Of a stretch of 9,324 nucleotides of DNA, positions 1 through 5,812 are shown one piece after another (the stretch's first letter is position 1; each line of letters starts with the position of its first letter). The notes below the pieces were generated by a model. It had not been told where the DNA came from and ran no database searches. It was given only the letters and a program-made list of their open reading frames with translations. The position numbers were made by a program, and so were the translations under genes. Where the stretch lies: contig CAAEDC010000201.1 in assembly GCA_900754495.1 (NCBI GenBank), forward strand, positions 1-9,324, read 5' to 3'. This DNA is from Eggerthellaceae bacterium. GTDB taxonomy: Bacteria; Actinomycetota; Coriobacteriia; Coriobacteriales; Eggerthellaceae.

Positions 1-54
1 CGAAGAGCGTTGCTGCCTAGGCTAGCCCCTTGTCACACAAACTACCGAAGCCTC

Positions 55-79
55 AGAAAAAGTGACTGTCCCTTTTTCT
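55..79. repeat. AT-rich inverted repeat downstream of the dehydratase operon
   Basis: AGAAAAAG (55-62) and CTTTTTCT (72-79) are perfect inverted arms around a 9-base centre, which adds GA/TC pairing across a mismatch. The repeat begins 3 bases past the stop of the dehydratase beta gene. Read on the minus strand it is a hairpin whose 3' arm is a T-run, so it could end transcription of the operon, or act in both directions. The core on the minus strand (GGGACAGTCAC) resembles palindromic words that I recall as dispersed intergenic repeats in many bacteria. That resemblance is from memory and unverified. The remaining bases at 1-54 show no gene that I can support. Confidence 0.5.
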
Positions 80-81
80 CA

Positions 82-1212
82 TTAGCCGATCAGCTCGGCG
101 AGCGTCTGCACCTGGGTGCGAGCCTGCTCGTAGCTTTCGGTGGACTGGTCGATCTCGACCGTGATGCACTTCAGGCCGGCCTCGCGGATGGCGCGGGTGG
201 CCAGCGGCGCCTCGAACTCCTCGGGGTCGCAGAACTTGGCGAGCAGGATGATGACGGCGTCGGCACCGGAGTCCTGCGCCTTCTGCACGAGAGCGTCGAT
301 GTGCTCTTTCTTGGGATCGTAGAGCTCGGTGTCGGCGCGCAGCCCGCACCAGCCGTCGGCCAGCGCCTCGATCGGGTCGCCCTCCTCGGGCACCTGGCGC
401 GCGAACGCGCGGGACTCCTTGGCCAGGTCGTCGGCGACGACCGCGATCTTGTTGTCCTCCAGGATGGAGGTGATCGCCGGAATGTCCTCGTAGACGCCCG
501 ACAGGACGACCTTGCGGTACCCCGCCGTCGACTCGGGCAGCTCCGCCAGCGCAGCGTTGAGCTCGCGCACCATCTCCAGGTGCTCGGCCTTGTCCATGTA
601 GTAGCCGGAGTTGACCACCGCGACGCGGCCGGCGTTGCCGACCTCGGCGGGATGGCTGCCCGCCAGCTTCACGAACTCGCGCATGGCGGCGCGCCACTCG
701 TTGTACAGCTTGATGGCGGCCATCAGCTCATCATCGTCGATGATCGTGTCGCAGCATTCCTCCACACGGCGCTTGACCTCGGTGTACGCCTCGACGGTGT
801 AGGTGCGGCCGGCCTCCAGGAAGCGGTTCTGGGCGTTGGTGACGTAGATCATCGGCACCTTGTTGCCCATGGCGGCCTTCCAGTTCTGTGAGAACGCGCG
901 CAGCGTGTCGCACAGGCCGGTGATCATCATGCCCGACAGCTTGTCGAGCACGCCGGTGAGCCCCATCTCCAGCGTCATCTGGCAGATGGAGCAGTAAAAC
1001 GGCGGGAAGTACTTCTTGGCCTCGGCCGACGGGCCGACCATGCCCCACACGCCGAACGGGATGGCGCCCGCGGCGTAGACGAGCTCCTCGGGAACATGGT
1101 AGGGGCCGACGCCGATGACGCGCTTGCCGGCGGCGAGATGCTTGTCGAGCTCCTTGCTCGGATGGGCTGCCACCTCGGAGAAGGCGTTCAGCATGGATGC
1201 GATGTCTGCCAT
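82..1212 (-). CDS. fldC: 2-hydroxyacyl-CoA dehydratase, beta subunit (FldC/HadC-like)
   Basis: This 376-residue protein belongs to the HgdB/FldC/HadC family. It pairs with the alpha subunit to form the [4Fe-4S] dehydratase that removes water from (R)-2-hydroxyacyl-CoA to give the 2-enoyl-CoA, through a ketyl radical. The three conserved cysteine regions of the family are visible: FYCSIC (C74/C77), GLCDTLRAFSQNW (C101) and AKFCDPEEFEAP (C328). These are the expected ligands of the subunit's own cluster. The N-terminal GVGPYHVPEELVYAAGAIP stretch is also typical. Length is normal for the family. The ATG at 1212 is chosen because AAGGAGG lies 7 bases upstream, inside the last codons of the alpha gene. 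The genes are 2 bp apart, so translation is probably coupled. Family assignment is firm. The substrate (aryl-lactyl or branched 2-hydroxyacyl) cannot be read from the sequence. Cytoplasmic and oxygen-sensitive by family. Confidence 0.93.
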   Translation of the reverse strand: MADIASMLNAFSEVAAHPSKELDKHLAAGKRVIGVGPYHVPEELVYAAGAIPFGVWGMVGPSAEAKKYFPPFYCSICQMTLEMGLTGVLDKLSGMMITGLCDTLRAFSQNWKAAMGNKVPMIYVTNAQNRFLEAGRTYTVEAYTEVKRRVEECCDTIIDDDELMAAIKLYNEWRAAMREFVKLAGSHPAEVGNAGRVAVVNSGYYMDKAEHLEMVRELNAALAELPESTAGYRKVVLSGVYEDIPAITSILEDNKIAVVADDLAKESRAFARQVPEEGDPIEALADGWCGLRADTELYDPKKEHIDALVQKAQDSGADAVIILLAKFCDPEEFEAPLATRAIREAGLKCITVEIDQSTESYEQARTQVQTLAELIG

Positions 1213-1214
1213 TG

Positions 1215-2441
1215 TTACGCCTCCTTCTTGTTGGATTCCATGATCTCGACCAGACCCTGGACGCGGGTGACGTACTGCGCCTCGCTGAAGTTGCGCGGGT
1301 CGGACTGGTCGCCGTCGAAGGTGACAACGGGGATGTTCAGATCGGATGCGATGCGGCGGCCCATCTCAGGGGCGATGCCCGACCACATCTTGCAGGAGCG
1401 GTTGACGTGCACGAGGCCGCCGTCGACCTTGCCGTCCAGGCACAGCTGTTTGCGCAGCTCCACCGCGCGCTCCAGGTTGATCGCGTTGGGCACCTCGGCG
1501 TAGGCGCGCATCATCTCGTCGGTGTTGCCGTAGATGAAGGCGAACGACGGGCCGTAGACGCAGGCGGTCACGTTGGTGCCGGCGTTCTTGAGCGTGGAGT
1601 AGGTCACGCGCAGGTACGGCCAGGTGGCAATGCCCTCGAACATGATGCGGTTCTTCTCCTCCACCTTGAAGGTCGAGGTGTGCTCGCGGACGGCCTGCTT
1701 GTACTCCTCCACCAGCGCGGTGAACGCGTCGAGGCTCTCCTGCTTGCCGCGCGCCATCGTGGCGACGGCCATATGGTTGAACAGGTCGTAGCCCTTGAGC
1801 GGCGAGGGCTTGTAGTTCATGTACGTGGTGGCCTCGAGCCACTTCTCGCCCACCGCATTGGAGATCTCGCAGACCTTGAGGAACTTCTCCTCGTCCCAGG
1901 TCTTGCCCGTGATCTCGCACAGCTGCTCGATCGCGGCGTCGAACTGGCCGCGCATGTAGGCGATGCGCTTGGCGTCGGCGTTGTACTTGTCGTTGAACGG
2001 AACGTCGATCATGATGATCGGAATGTTCAGCTCATGCGCCAGATTCTCGTACCAGTTCATCATGCAGTTGCAGATGTTGTTGCAGCACAGCACGAAGTCC
2101 GGCAGCGGCATCTCGCGCTCGCCGTTGGGGCATTTGCCCAGATCGGCGTACGCGAGGCTGATGCGCGCGTAGGCGCACAGGTCGTTGGAGTAGCCAAGCT
2201 CCCCTTCGGCGTGCTCGCACATCGCGAGACCCGCGCCCTTGGCGGAGATGGCAGCGGCCTGGCTTTCGGGATACACCACGTGCAGACCCAGCGTCTCCGG
2301 GATCTCCTGCGGGAAGTTGGACGAGATCCAGCCCACCTTCTCGCCGCGCGCCTTCGCTTCCAGCGCGTCGTCGTACACGCTGTCGGCGATCTTGGCAAGC
2401 CACTTGCCCGCCGGCAGCTTCTCAGCGGTTTCTTCAGCCAT
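1215..2441 (-). CDS. fldB: 2-hydroxyacyl-CoA dehydratase, alpha subunit (FldB/HadB-like)
   Basis: This 408-residue protein is the HgdA/FldB/HadB-type subunit, which binds the substrate-contacting [4Fe-4S] cluster and receives the activating electron. Cluster-ligand motifs are present: NDLCAYARISLAYA (C89), VLCCNNICNC (C119/C120, with C124 and C126 nearby) and HVNRSCKMWSG (C350). Their spacing matches the three ligands described for HadB. SS at residues 40-41 sits where the family has a serine near the open iron. FDGDQSDPRNFSEAQY near the C terminus is also typical of this clade. The frame stays open 50 codons upstream, into a palindromic intergenic repeat. I use the ATG at 2441 because GAGGGGG precedes it by 5 bases and recognisable family sequence starts there. 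It is followed after 2 bp by the beta subunit. An activator (archerase) is needed for activity by family but is not encoded here. Confidence 0.93.
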   Translation of the reverse strand: MAEETAEKLPAGKWLAKIADSVYDDALEAKARGEKVGWISSNFPQEIPETLGLHVVYPESQAAAISAKGAGLAMCEHAEGELGYSNDLCAYARISLAYADLGKCPNGEREMPLPDFVLCCNNICNCMMNWYENLAHELNIPIIMIDVPFNDKYNADAKRIAYMRGQFDAAIEQLCEITGKTWDEEKFLKVCEISNAVGEKWLEATTYMNYKPSPLKGYDLFNHMAVATMARGKQESLDAFTALVEEYKQAVREHTSTFKVEEKNRIMFEGIATWPYLRVTYSTLKNAGTNVTACVYGPSFAFIYGNTDEMMRAYAEVPNAINLERAVELRKQLCLDGKVDGGLVHVNRSCKMWSGIAPEMGRRIASDLNIPVVTFDGDQSDPRNFSEAQYVTRVQGLVEIMESNKKEA

Positions 2442-2533
2442 GTAATCCCCCTCTTGAGATTGTTGGATGCGGCTAGAAATAATAACTTCCAAGTTGAACG
2501 AAAGCTCGCAGGTTGAGCATAAGCCAGCGAGGG

Positions 2534-2628
2534 CGCCTGGGGTGCCTGGAATTCGCGGGATCGCGAAGGCGCCGCGTACTTTGGTACGCAAGCCTTCGGG
2601 ATCGCGCGAAGGCCGGGTGCCCCAGGCG
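2534..2628. repeat. 95-nt imperfect inverted repeat between the CoA-transferase and dehydratase genes
   Basis: The outer arms are CGCCTGGGG (2534-2542) and CCCCAGGCG (2620-2628). The innermost stem is GCGTAC (2574-2579) with GTACGC (2584-2589) around a TTTG tetraloop. Between them, TCGCG/CGCGA, GATC and CGAAGGC blocks also pair, broken by a few mismatches and G-T wobbles, so most of the 95 nt folds as one rod. There is no T-run on either side, so this is not a classical terminator. It lies inside the operon, 93 bp upstream of the alpha-subunit start. Possible roles are mRNA processing or stability, partial attenuation between the genes, or a dispersed palindromic repeat. I cannot tell which. 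Confidence 0.7.
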
Positions 2629-2645
2629 GCCGCAGCGTCGGCACG

Positions 2646-2671
2646 TTCCGCCGTTCGTCAGAACGACGGAA
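2646..2671 (-). other. Small hairpin just after the CoA-transferase stop
   Basis: TTCCG (2646-2650) pairs with CGGAA (2667-2671). GTTC (2653-2656) pairs with GAAC (2661-2664) around a GTCA loop, with a 2x2 internal loop between the stems. It starts 4 bases past the TAA of the CoA-transferase gene and has no T-run. It could protect the 3' end of the upstream cistron or help attenuate read-through. The AT-rich stretch at 2474-2500 in the same gap contains TATTAT on the minus strand (2484-2479), a possible internal -10 without a convincing -35. Confidence 0.35.
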
Positions 2672-2675
2672 CTAG

Positions 2676-3920
2676 TTACTTGCGCTCGCCCTGGGTGACG
2701 ACGCCCTCGTCCTCCATGGCCTTGATCTCCTCGGGAGTGTAGCCCAGGTCGGCCAGGACATCCTCGGTGTGCTCGCCAATGAGCGGGGCCTTCTCGTAGG
2801 GCGGCAGCGGCGTCTCCTCGAAGGTGACGGGCACGCGCACGAGCGCCTTGGGGCCGCGCGGGTAGTCCATCTTGTAGAACACGTCGTTGGCCCAGGCCTG
2901 CTCGTCGTCGACGACCTCGGCGTAGGTCTTGCACAGCGCGTAGGGGATGTCGAGCTCGGTCAGGATCGGCTCCCACTCGGCAGCGGTCTTCTGCTTGAAG
3001 CCGTTCTGGATGATGTCGTAGAGCTCGCCCTGGCGATGCGCGTCGATCATGGCCTTCTGGTTGCTGAAGATGGGATCCTCGATGAGGTCCTCGCGGCCGA
3101 TGGCGGTCATGATCTTGGGGAAGTAGATGGCGTAGTTGGGGCCCATGACCTGGAAGAAGCGGCCGTCCTTGGTCTCGACGGCGGGCTGGTAGGGCAGCTG
3201 GTTGTCGCGGCGGTCGAACGGGAAGATCATGCCGCCGAACTCATCGCCGTACTGGGCGGCCTGGATGGAGAAGCCCTGAACCCAGATGGCGGTGTGCAGC
3301 AGGTTGGTCGTGACCTTCTCGCCCTTGCCGGTGCGGGCCTGGCGGTACAACGCCGCCAGCACGCCGGTGGTCAGCGCGAGGGCGCCCTGATGGTCGCCGA
3401 GCGCCGGGATCAGGTTGGTCGGCACGGTGCCCTTCTGGTAGAGCGAGCCGGCCCAGCCGCTGCGCGCGAAGAACGCGGTGAAGTCGAAGCCCGGCAGGTC
3501 CTTGTCGGGACCCTTCTCGCCGAAGCCGGTCAGGCTGGCGTAAACCAGGCGCGGGAAGCGGTCTTTCAGATCCTCGTAGGTGAGGTGCTTGCGCTCGAGC
3601 GCCTGCGGGCGCCAGTTGGTCAGCAGCACATCGGCGTCCTCCAGCATCTTGAACAGCACCTCGATGCCCTTCTCGGTGCGGAGGTCGACCACGACGCCCT
3701 TCTTGTTGGCGTTCTCGAGGTCGATGGTGGTGTCCTCATGCGGGTCGGCGGGACGGCCCTCGTTGGGTGCCGTGTAGCGCAGGTTGTCGCCCTTGGCGGT
3801 CTCGATCTTGATGACGTCGGCGCCCAGGTCCGCCAGGATGCGGCCCACGGCGGGCACGGCGATGAACGTCGCCAGCTCGATGACCTTGACACCTGCCAAG
3901 GGACGATCGTTGTTTGCCAT
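2676..3920 (-). CDS. fldA: Family III CoA-transferase (CaiB/BaiF; FldA/HadA-like)
   Basis: This 414-residue class III CoA-transferase probably moves CoA from the enoyl-CoA product (cinnamoyl-CoA type) to the incoming 2-hydroxy acid, priming it for the dehydratase encoded downstream. The N-terminal LAGVKVIELATFIAVPAVGR and LGADVIKIE form the family's CoA-binding fold. DLENANKK (68-74), DVLLTNWRPQAL (97-108) and EKGPDKDLPGFDFTAFFAR (135-153) closely resemble FldA. The catalytic aspartate is most likely D176 in ALGDHQG. The C-terminal EQAWANDVFYKMDYP and the small acidic tail are typical. The ATG at 3920 has AAGGAGG 8 bases upstream. It is first in the operon; a 234-bp gap separates it from the dehydratase genes, and a TetR gene is divergent upstream. 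Carnitine CoA-transferase is the main alternative name, but the fldBC-like partners argue against it. Confidence 0.9.
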   Translation of the reverse strand: MANNDRPLAGVKVIELATFIAVPAVGRILADLGADVIKIETAKGDNLRYTAPNEGRPADPHEDTTIDLENANKKGVVVDLRTEKGIEVLFKMLEDADVLLTNWRPQALERKHLTYEDLKDRFPRLVYASLTGFGEKGPDKDLPGFDFTAFFARSGWAGSLYQKGTVPTNLIPALGDHQGALALTTGVLAALYRQARTGKGEKVTTNLLHTAIWVQGFSIQAAQYGDEFGGMIFPFDRRDNQLPYQPAVETKDGRFFQVMGPNYAIYFPKIMTAIGREDLIEDPIFSNQKAMIDAHRQGELYDIIQNGFKQKTAAEWEPILTELDIPYALCKTYAEVVDDEQAWANDVFYKMDYPRGPKALVRVPVTFEETPLPPYEKAPLIGEHTEDVLADLGYTPEEIKAMEDEGVVTQGERK

Positions 3921-4029
3921 GTTTCATCCTCCTTCTTGAATGTGCTGCCGAGTTCATAGTTCGGCCTGACTCTATTGTGCAGACCCCAGGGAGGAAATTC
4001 ATTGGGCAAAAACCCGATACGTCTATGGT

Positions 4030-4046
4030 GCCGTTCTGTAAACGGC
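4030..4046. promoter_or_regulatory. Candidate TetR operator in front of the CoA-transferase operon
   Basis: GCCGTT (4030-4035), CTGTA, AACGGC (4041-4046) is a perfect 6-bp inverted repeat with a 5-base centre, 17 bp in all, the usual size of a TetR-family operator. It lies in the 280-bp divergent gap between the CoA-transferase and the first TetR gene. On the minus strand it contains TTTACA, a possible -35 followed 17 bases later by a weak -10 (TATCGG, 4019-4014). Binding there would block the operon. Other symmetric elements in the gap are TCAAG-N5-CTTGA (4099-4113) and GCGTTGAA (4063-4070), inverted at 4134-4141. Which one is bound, if any, is inference. Confidence 0.35.
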
Positions 4047-4131
4047 CCAGATGCAGCGTAAAGCGTTGAACAGTTCCGAAAAGTGTCTAATCGACGCCTC
4101 AAGAAGCGCTTGAAAAGTCACCTTCGTTCCG

Positions 4132-4160
4132 TTTTCAACGCCGGATCGATTGGTTAGAAT
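4132..4160 (+). promoter_or_regulatory. Candidate sigma70-type promoter of the first TetR gene
   Basis: TTTTCA (4132-4137) and TAGAAT (4155-4160) are separated by 17 bases, which would start a transcript about 35 nt before the TetR ATG. The right copy of the GCGTTGAA/TTCAACGC inverted pair (4134-4141) overlaps the -35, which would fit autoregulation. Confidence 0.45.
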
Positions 4161-4200
4161 TGAAGGGTACCCAAACGACGACGGGACAGGAGGCGCACGC

Positions 4201-4863
4201 ATGGCAAAGCGCGACACGCGGCAGCTTATCGCCGATGCTTTCGTCGACGCCGTCCGCGAGACGTCCCTTTCGCGCGTGCGCATCGCCGACCTGATCGACG
4301 AGCTCGGCATCAACCGCAACACGTACTACTACCACTTCTCCAGCAAGCTCGAGACGGCGCTGTGGGTGTTCCGCTGCGCGCTCGACGAGAAGCTGCGCGC
4401 GGCGCTTCCGCCGGACCAGCTCGTCGCGCAGCCGTTCAGCAAGCGCATTCCCCAGGACCTCGCGCTCTACTCCCACGTCGAGATCGGCGCGCGCACGCTC
4501 GACGCGAGCAAGTTCACCCGGGCGCTCCTCGAATGCGTGGCGACCGACACCGAGTTCTACCGCAAGCTCTTCACCGTGATGGAGCCCGAGTTCCTTTCGG
4601 CGATGGAGCAGCTGTACTACCCCTTGCTGGAAGCCGATGTGAAGTTCATCCTGGATGGGCGCTACATGCCGCCCGAAACGCTGCAGATGGTGACCACGCT
4701 GAGCGTGCGGCAGATCGTCAATTCAGTGGAGTTCTTCCTGGCGCACCCCCGCATCCAAGACGAGCTGCTCGATCCGCGCATGAACCCCTTCGGCAACGCG
4801 CTGCAGGAATCGCTCTTCGAGATGATCCAGGCGCACCCGATCAACCGCTACGTGCGGCGCTAG
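4201..4863 (+). CDS. TetR/AcrR-family transcriptional regulator, divergent from the dehydratase operon
   Basis: This 220-residue cytoplasmic DNA-binding protein has a TetR-type helix-turn-helix at residues 26-49 (VRIADLIDELGINRNTYYYHFSSK), including the usual Y-x-x-F motif in the recognition helix. The remaining residues, about 55-220, form a variable helical ligand-binding and dimer domain with no ligand signature that I recognise. The ATG at 4201 is chosen over an upstream in-frame TTG (4150) because GGAGG lies 8 bases before it. The gene is divergent from the CoA-transferase with a 280-bp shared gap that contains inverted repeats. The simplest inference is that it controls that operon and itself, in response to a 2-hydroxy acid, an enoate or a CoA ester. 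It converges on a second TetR gene only 12 bp away. Confidence 0.88.
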   Translation: MAKRDTRQLIADAFVDAVRETSLSRVRIADLIDELGINRNTYYYHFSSKLETALWVFRCALDEKLRAALPPDQLVAQPFSKRIPQDLALYSHVEIGARTLDASKFTRALLECVATDTEFYRKLFTVMEPEFLSAMEQLYYPLLEADVKFILDGRYMPPETLQMVTTLSVRQIVNSVEFFLAHPRIQDELLDPRMNPFGNALQESLFEMIQAHPINRYVRR

Positions 4864-4875
4864 GAGCGCAGGCCG

Positions 4876-5508
4876 CTAGCGCGACAGGTAGTCCGCCAGC
4901 ATCCGGCGCGTCTCCTCGGCGGAGGCGGGCTCCTCGTAGAAGACATGCTGCATCGAGCGCGTGCGCACGAGCGCGGTGACCGCCGACGACGCCACGAGCG
5001 CCTCGTAGCTGGTGGAATGATCGTCCATCATGCGCCGCTCGGGGTGCGCCTCCAGGTAGGCGCCCACCGCCTCGGTGACCGCCCGCTGCACGTTGAGCAG
5101 GTCGCGCTGGCCGCGGAAGAACAGCTGCGGCATCTTGCGGAACGCCTGGAACCGCAGCTCGGAGGACTCGTCGCCCTCGCGCACGGTGTAGTCGGCGCTG
5201 ATCATGTTGACAAGCACGTCCAGATAGCGCATCTCGGCGTGCGCTTCCATCATCGCCACGAGCTGCTCCGCGTCGGGGAACTCGCCCACGCGCCCCGTGA
5301 CCACGGCGGCCTTCGAGGGGAAGTAGTTGAAGAAGGTCTTCTTCGACACCTCGGCGCGCTCGCAGATGTCCTCGACGGTGGTGCCGTCGTACCCGCGCTC
5401 CAAAACCAGCTCGAGCGCCGCGCGCTCGATGGACAGGCGCGCCTTGATCTTCTTGCGCTCGCGCAATCCGATGACGGTCTGCTCGGTTGTGTCGTTCCGC
5501 TCGCCCAC
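4876..5508 (-). CDS. TetR/AcrR-family transcriptional regulator, divergent from the MFS-CBS exporter
   Basis: This 210-residue TetR-family regulator has its DNA-binding domain at residues 18-66. The helix-turn-helix TVEDICERAEVSKKTFFNYFPSK (44-66) is a textbook match. The C-terminal domain (about 75-210) is the variable effector region. I choose GTG at 5508 because AGGAGGAA precedes it by 7 bases. An ATG at 5634 in the same frame has no ribosome binding site, and the 42 residues it would add are Ala/Gly/Arg-rich and look like translated intergenic DNA. The gene faces away from the DHA2 transporter gene across a 304-bp gap. That is the usual layout for a local repressor of an efflux pump that responds to its substrate. 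It shares little visible sequence with the neighbouring TetR outside the helix-turn-helix, so a recent duplication is unlikely. Confidence 0.88.
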   Translation of the reverse strand: MGERNDTTEQTVIGLRERKKIKARLSIERAALELVLERGYDGTTVEDICERAEVSKKTFFNYFPSKAAVVTGRVGEFPDAEQLVAMMEAHAEMRYLDVLVNMISADYTVREGDESSELRFQAFRKMPQLFFRGQRDLLNVQRAVTEAVGAYLEAHPERRMMDDHSTSYEALVASSAVTALVRTRSMQHVFYEEPASAEETRRMLADYLSR

Positions 5509-5591
5509 GATGGACTTCCTCCTCAACTGTCCGCACGCCGCGCCCGCGATGCCGTTCGCTGCGAAGCGTCCGGCGGCTCGCGCACCGCCCG

Positions 5592-5611
5592 CCGGGCGCG
5601 CTTGCGCCCGG
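5592..5611. promoter_or_regulatory. Perfect 8-bp inverted repeat in the TetR/exporter divergent gap
   Basis: CCGGGCGC (5592-5599), GCTT, GCGCCCGG (5604-5611) is a perfect GC-rich hairpin or dyad. It lies between the likely promoter region and the GTG of the second TetR gene, so it would be in that gene's leader. It may be an autoregulatory operator or a leader hairpin. A second, weaker dyad in the gap is ATGTGC (5614-5619) with GCACAT (5636-5641). Confidence 0.35.
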
Positions 5612-5646
5612 AAATGTGCCGTTTGCGTGACCATAGCACATATTTC

Positions 5647-5689
5647 TATACTCGGGGTTCACATTTACCAAACTTCTTTTTATACTCGG
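5647..5689 (+). promoter_or_regulatory. Promoter of the MFS-CBS gene with a repeated -10 word
   Basis: TTCACA (5658-5663), a 17-base spacer and TATACT (5681-5686) make a strong sigma70-like promoter for the exporter gene. The word TATACTCGG occurs twice, at 5647-5655 and 5681-5689, 34 bp apart, about three helical turns. The first copy is also 18 bases downstream of TTGCGT (5623-5628), so there may be two tandem promoters. Alternatively the repeat may be a regulator site that overlaps both -10 regions. The predicted transcript begins near 5693, leaving a leader of about 120 nt. This is the only AT-rich stretch of the 304-bp gap 5509-5812. Confidence 0.55.
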
Positions 5690-5714
5690 TGCAAGAAAAC
5701 AACGAGCGTAGGGT

Positions 5715-5776
5715 AAGCGCCCGGAGCACGCCGATCGCGACGCACGACGTCGAGGATGAGGTGGCTGCGGGCGCTT
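5715..5776 (+). other. Potentially structured leader of the MFS-CBS mRNA
   Basis: AAGCGCCCG (5715-5723) pairs perfectly with CGGGCGCTT (5768-5776). The enclosed 44 nt contain short self-complementary words (CGATCG, CGACGTCG). The ribosome binding site AGGGGG is about 28 bases further on. The long GC-rich leader may influence translation, but I recognise no riboswitch class. A chance pairing is possible in DNA of this composition. Confidence 0.25.
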
Positions 5777-5812
5777 CCTATCGCTTGGAGGCTCGGACAA
5801 CCAGGGGGAAAC

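Noticed and set aside
1197..2516. A 439-codon plus-strand frame over the dehydratase alpha gene
   Set aside because: Shadow of the conserved minus-strand gene; no recognisable protein sequence and no ribosome binding site.
2442..2591. An upstream start for the dehydratase alpha gene
   Set aside because: It would add 50 residues translated from the palindromic repeat. The ATG at 2441 has a good ribosome binding site and coincides with the start of family sequence.
2676..3920. Carnitine CoA-transferase (CaiB) as the name
   Set aside because: Same superfamily, but the downstream genes encode 2-hydroxyacyl-CoA dehydratase subunits and the protein carries FldA-like stretches. No carnitine pathway genes are present.
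5509..5634. ATG at 5634 as start of the second TetR gene
   Set aside because: No ribosome binding site, and the extra 42 residues look like translated GC-rich non-coding DNA. GTG at 5508 has AGGAGGAA upstream.
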